Shown in pieces: positions 61,412 to 64,000 of a stretch of 64,000 nucleotides of DNA; the stretch's first letter is position 1; each line of letters starts with the position of its first letter. Position numbers and translations under genes: made by a program. The notes beneath the pieces are model-generated. The model was given only the letters and a program-made list of their open reading frames with translations. It was not told the DNA's origin and searched no databases. Origin of the DNA: Pleomorphovibrio marinus (GTDB lineage: Bacteria > Bacteroidota > Bacteroidia > Cytophagales > Cyclobacteriaceae); assembly GCF_003347495.1 (NCBI RefSeq), contig NZ_QCXY01000006.1:62001-126000 (forward strand), written 5' to 3'.

Positions 61412-61541
61412 ATCGAGCCTGTCCTGACGGCAGTCAGGGCATGACGCAAGCGACAAACGGAGGGATGATTATCGTTGCGAGATTCCCCCGAAACGAGTTC
61501 GGGGCAGGCTATATGGACTTTAAAAAACAAATTATAATCAT
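61412..61541 (+). repeat. ATGAA-flanked hairpin repeat, copy G
   Basis: 130 bases, from ATCGAGC to ATAATCAT, in direct tandem with copy F. Left flank is the shared ATGAA, right flank ATGAA (61542-61546). It has the left-end inverted insert and a shorter CCCCGAA...TTCGGGG hairpin; the small stem is altered (CGC-AA-GCG). Confidence 0.87.
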
Positions 61542-61546
61542 ATGAA

Positions 61547-61809
61547 ATAGTGGCTTATATTTTCGAGCCTATACCAAAATAATAACTTTACAGCTCCTGA
61601 AGCCTAATTACCATGAGTGAAAAGGGCAAAAAATAGCATTAATGTATAGTGATTTTAAAACTGTTTTCAACAAGGGCCACCAATATTAAACACCCTTTAT
61701 GGTCATTTTCCCTTCATCAATGTACATTTCCACAACAAAAATCTCTAACTCATCAACACGGCTGGTACGGCTTACCCGTACTACTTTCCCTACCAATTCT
61801 ATAATCGTG
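61547..61809. other. Intergenic stretch with an open frame lacking a start
   Basis: On the minus strand from about 61830 to 61690 a frame reads WSVLADTIIELVGKVVRVS then TSRVDELEIFVVEMYIDEG and ends KMTIKGV-stop. It looks protein-like but has no ATG, GTG or TTG start and overlaps the end of the PAS gene out of frame. It may be the tail of a frameshifted gene. Confidence 0.3.
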
Positions 61810-62358
61810 TCAGCAAGTACGCTCCAAAGCCAAGAAATGGGTATACTTGTTTGATTTATTTTTGAGTGGGAAAATATGCACTAAGCATTCATAATCCCTA
61901 CCCTCTTTCCTGTGGTTGGTAAGTTGGATTTCAAATTCTTCCTTTTTTTGAAGGTTTTCCCGAAACAGATCAATGGAATCCTTTGTTGTTTTATGCCCCT
62001 GAAGGAAAGTTGGCTTCAAGCCAAGGGCCTCATTCGCGGTGTACCCTGTCATGGCCTCAAAACCGGATCCTACCCAAATGATGTTTCTATAAATGTCCGT
62101 TAAAACCAATGCTTCGTACGGATTTGACAAAATTGAAGGAATGTCAGCCCACCAGGAAAACTTTTTAGAAAATTTTTCTAAGGTCAACTTATCCTCGTAC
62201 TTCAATTTATCAATAGCCCTGCTCATGGCTAGCACATCAAAACAGTGCAAGGGGGAGATTTTTACATTTGGATACCCCCGGTGTTTTTGAACTTCACAAC
62301 ATGCCTTAGGCTTTAATAATGCAATGGTTGTTTTTGATGGGCGAGAGGATGAATCCAT
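61810..62358 (-). CDS. LOV-like PAS protein without the flavin cysteine
   Basis: 182 residues. The N-terminal 70 residues are unassigned. The PAS domain (about 80-182) follows LOV layout: ALVLTDIYRNIIWVGSGFEAMTGYTANEALG, then GLKPTFLQGHKTTKDSIDLFREN, EIQLTNHRKEGRDYECLVHIFP and YTHFLALERT. The photoactive motif NCRFLQ reads KPTFLQ, so the adduct-forming Cys is missing. It ends with the PAS domain, without an output domain. Light sensing by cysteinyl adduct is not expected; redox or ligand sensing is possible. Confidence 0.82.
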   Translation of the reverse strand: MDSSSRPSKTTIALLKPKACCEVQKHRGYPNVKISPLHCFDVLAMSRAIDKLKYEDKLTLEKFSKKFSWWADIPSILSNPYEALVLTDIYRNIIWVGSGFEAMTGYTANEALGLKPTFLQGHKTTKDSIDLFRENLQKKEEFEIQLTNHRKEGRDYECLVHIFPLKNKSNKYTHFLALERTC

Positions 62359-62427
62359 GATGCTGAGCTTCTATTTTTTTTGATTTTTCCAGGTTAATTT
62401 ATCAGGTAAAAAAAATGGAAGAGAAAT

Positions 62428-62457
62428 ATCCCCGGTACAGTAAAATCGTCCGGGGAT
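62428..62457 (-). terminator. Probable terminator of metE
   Basis: Arms ATCCCCGG and CCGGGGAT enclose a 14-base loop about 20 bases beyond the metE stop. The T-run after it is weak (ATTTCTCTTCC). Confidence 0.6.
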
Positions 62458-62478
62458 TTATTGTAATTAGACGGTTGC

Positions 62479-64000
62479 CTATGAGTCCAATTTTCTTAGT
62501 AACCTGGCGGCCTCTACCATGTTTGACAGTGCTGCCTTCGTCTCCTCCCATTGCCTGGTTTTAAGCCCACAGTCCGGGTTGATCCAGATGTTTTCTTTAG
62601 GGATAAAGGATTTGGCCTTGGCAATTAGATCGATGATTTCCTTTTGCTTTGGAATTCTTGGCGAATGGATGTCGTACACCCCAGGCCCGATTTCATTAGG
62701 GTATTTAAAGTCCTGGAATGCAGCCAGCAATTCCATTTCCGAACGCGAAGTTTCTATGGTAATCACATCGGCATCCATATTTGCAATGTGAGTGATGATA
62801 TCATTGAATTCGGAATAACACATGTGTGTGTGGATTTGCGTCTGATCCTGGATGCCACTGGAGGACAGCCTGAATGCCTTCACTGCCCAATCCAGATAAT
62901 TTGCCCAATCTTTTTGCCTTAAGGGAAGGCCTTCCCGGAAGGCGGGCTCATCGATTTGGATGATGCGGATTCCTGCCTTTTCCAGTGATTTCACCTCTTC
63001 TCTGATGGACAAAGCGATCTGATTTGCCGTTTGAGACCTTGGCTGGTCATCCCGTATAAACGACCATTGCAATATCGTGATAGGGCCAGTTAGCATGCCC
63101 TTTACCGGTTTCGCAGAGTGGTCTTGGGCGAATTTCGACCATTTAACTGTCATGTCATTGGGGCGGCTCACGTCACCATAAATGATGGGGGGTTTTACGC
63201 ACCGGCTGCCATAGCTCTGCACCCAGCCGTTTTGAGTAAAGGCGAAACCGTTCAGCAATTCCCCAAAATATTCCACCATGTCGTTTCTTTCGAATTCTCC
63301 GTGAACCAACACATCCAGGCCGATTTCTTCCTGCCATTTCAATGCCTCTGCAATGGCTTTTTCTATTTTCCCTGTGTATGCAGCCTGGCTAATTTCCCCC
63401 TTTTTAAATCTAGACCTTAGTAATCTCAGCTCCTTGGTTTGGGGGAATGAGCCTATTGTGGTAGTAGGGTATAAGGGAAGGATAAATCTTTCTTTTTGGA
63501 TTTTTTGTCGGGTGGAGAAAGCCGAACTCCGCTTGTAATCCTCCTCCTTTAAAGCCCATATGGCGGCTTTTACTTTTTGGTTGTGGATTTTGGTGGAACT
63601 CGCTCTGCTATTAATGTATTCGTCATTTTCTTGCAGTTTTTGCCGTGAATTGGTTGCGTATGGAGTTAATGCTATCATTTTCAGATCTTTCAGCTCTCCA
63701 ATTTTTTGTTTGGCGAAAGCTAACCAACCTTTGATTTCCGGGTCAAGGCGTTGCTCATCGTCCAGGTCATACGGGCAGTGCAGCAATGAACAGGAAGGGG
63801 CCAGCCAAACCCTTTCTTTACCGATTTGCTGAATAGTCGTTTCGATCATGGACAGAGACTTCCTATAGCGGTTCTTCCAGATGTTTCTTCCATCCACCAA
63901 GCCTAAGGACAATGTCTGATTGGCCAGTGATTGGTGTGAAAGTATATCATCAAGTTGGGAAGGACATCTGACTAAATCAAGGTGAAGCACTTCCACCGGA
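62479..64000 (-). CDS. metE: Cobalamin-independent methionine synthase, partial
   Basis: About 507 C-terminal residues of MetE (full length about 750-770); the 5' part lies beyond the window. It transfers a methyl group from methyltetrahydropteroyl-triglutamate to homocysteine. The catalytic domain starts near TTTIGSFPQT. VHGEFERNDMVEYFGELL, the zinc ligands in HTHMCYSEF, the Glu in VITIETSRSEM, and the Cys in NPDCGLKTRQW are all present. The start and any regulatory leader cannot be seen. Confidence 0.96.
   Translation of the reverse strand, partial: PVEVLHLDLVRCPSQLDDILSHQSLANQTLSLGLVDGRNIWKNRYRKSLSMIETTIQQIGKERVWLAPSCSLLHCPYDLDDEQRLDPEIKGWLAFAKQKIGELKDLKMIALTPYATNSRQKLQENDEYINSRASSTKIHNQKVKAAIWALKEEDYKRSSAFSTRQKIQKERFILPLYPTTTIGSFPQTKELRLLRSRFKKGEISQAAYTGKIEKAIAEALKWQEEIGLDVLVHGEFERNDMVEYFGELLNGFAFTQNGWVQSYGSRCVKPPIIYGDVSRPNDMTVKWSKFAQDHSAKPVKGMLTGPITILQWSFIRDDQPRSQTANQIALSIREEVKSLEKAGIRIIQIDEPAFREGLPLRQKDWANYLDWAVKAFRLSSSGIQDQTQIHTHMCYSEFNDIITHIANMDADVITIETSRSEMELLAAFQDFKYPNEIGPGVYDIHSPRIPKQKEIIDLIAKAKSFIPKENIWINPDCGLKTRQWEETKAALSNMVEAARLLRKLDS

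Noticed and set aside
1-64000. tRNA or rRNA genes
   Set aside because: No cloverleaf with a TTC-containing T arm or rRNA-like block was found on either strand by eye.

Overview
The window looks like a chromosomal segment of a Bacteroidota bacterium of the Cytophagales type (Cyclobacteriaceae-like). The protein content points there: an OmpA protein with thrombospondin type 3 repeats, DUF4954 next to glmS, a FAD acyl-CoA oxidase-like protein with a TerB-like head, an FGly sulfatase, DUF6807, and many Sec and lipobox proteins. Several genes carry the Bacteroidota promoter motif TAnnTTTG. No rRNA, tRNA, CRISPR array, integrase or intact transposase was seen. The assignment is inference from gene content.

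Layout. 0-9.9 kb: the tail of an unknown gene, then a leftward block with an orphan histidine kinase, an ABC exporter pair, a secreted protein, grpE-dnaJ, obgE, adk, hpt and an M42-type peptidase. 10-24 kb: ompA-like gene, upp, a CaCA antiporter with a small membrane partner, an FKBP-like lipoprotein, an ECF sigma factor with an overlapping membrane/barrel protein, osmC, lipA, acyltransferase, YihY, an RluA-type pseudouridine synthase with TraB and histidine phosphatase genes, and an orphan vsr. 24-32 kb: a catalytically dead phosphohexomutase relative, a phosphoesterase and DUF6807 pair, an atypical Nramp-like transporter, a decayed phage/contractile-tail tube gene, and two regulators (AraC type and a receiver-CRP fusion) downstream of two dyad motifs. 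32-47 kb: glmS-DUF4954, sulfatase, pxpABC (5-oxoprolinase) beside an Nramp fragment, a saccharopine dehydrogenase-like gene, the acyl-CoA oxidase-like gene and an SLC13 transporter. 47-53 kb: etfBA, a BFN nuclease, a NupC-type transporter and a large secreted protein. 53-61 kb: a four-helix-bundle gene and a leftward island of small stand-alone enzymes (SRPBCC, VOC/PhnB, DHFR-like, DUF899, DUF1801). 61.8-64 kb: a LOV-like PAS protein lacking the flavin cysteine, and metE running off the end.

The most striking signal is a family of seven short hairpin-bearing repeats at five loci (28.5, 47.4, 56.8, 59.7 and 61.3 kb). Every copy is flanked by the pentamer ATGAA or a one-base variant. At four loci the pre-insertion site can be rebuilt by removing the element and one ATGAA: an intact DHFR-family C-terminus, an intact tail-tube reading frame, an ATGA stop/start overlap between a PhnB-type gene and a DUF899 gene, and the start codon of etfB. 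The element therefore appears to be a non-autonomous mobile repeat whose target is often a start codon, and whose A/T-rich right end becomes the new leader of the downstream gene.
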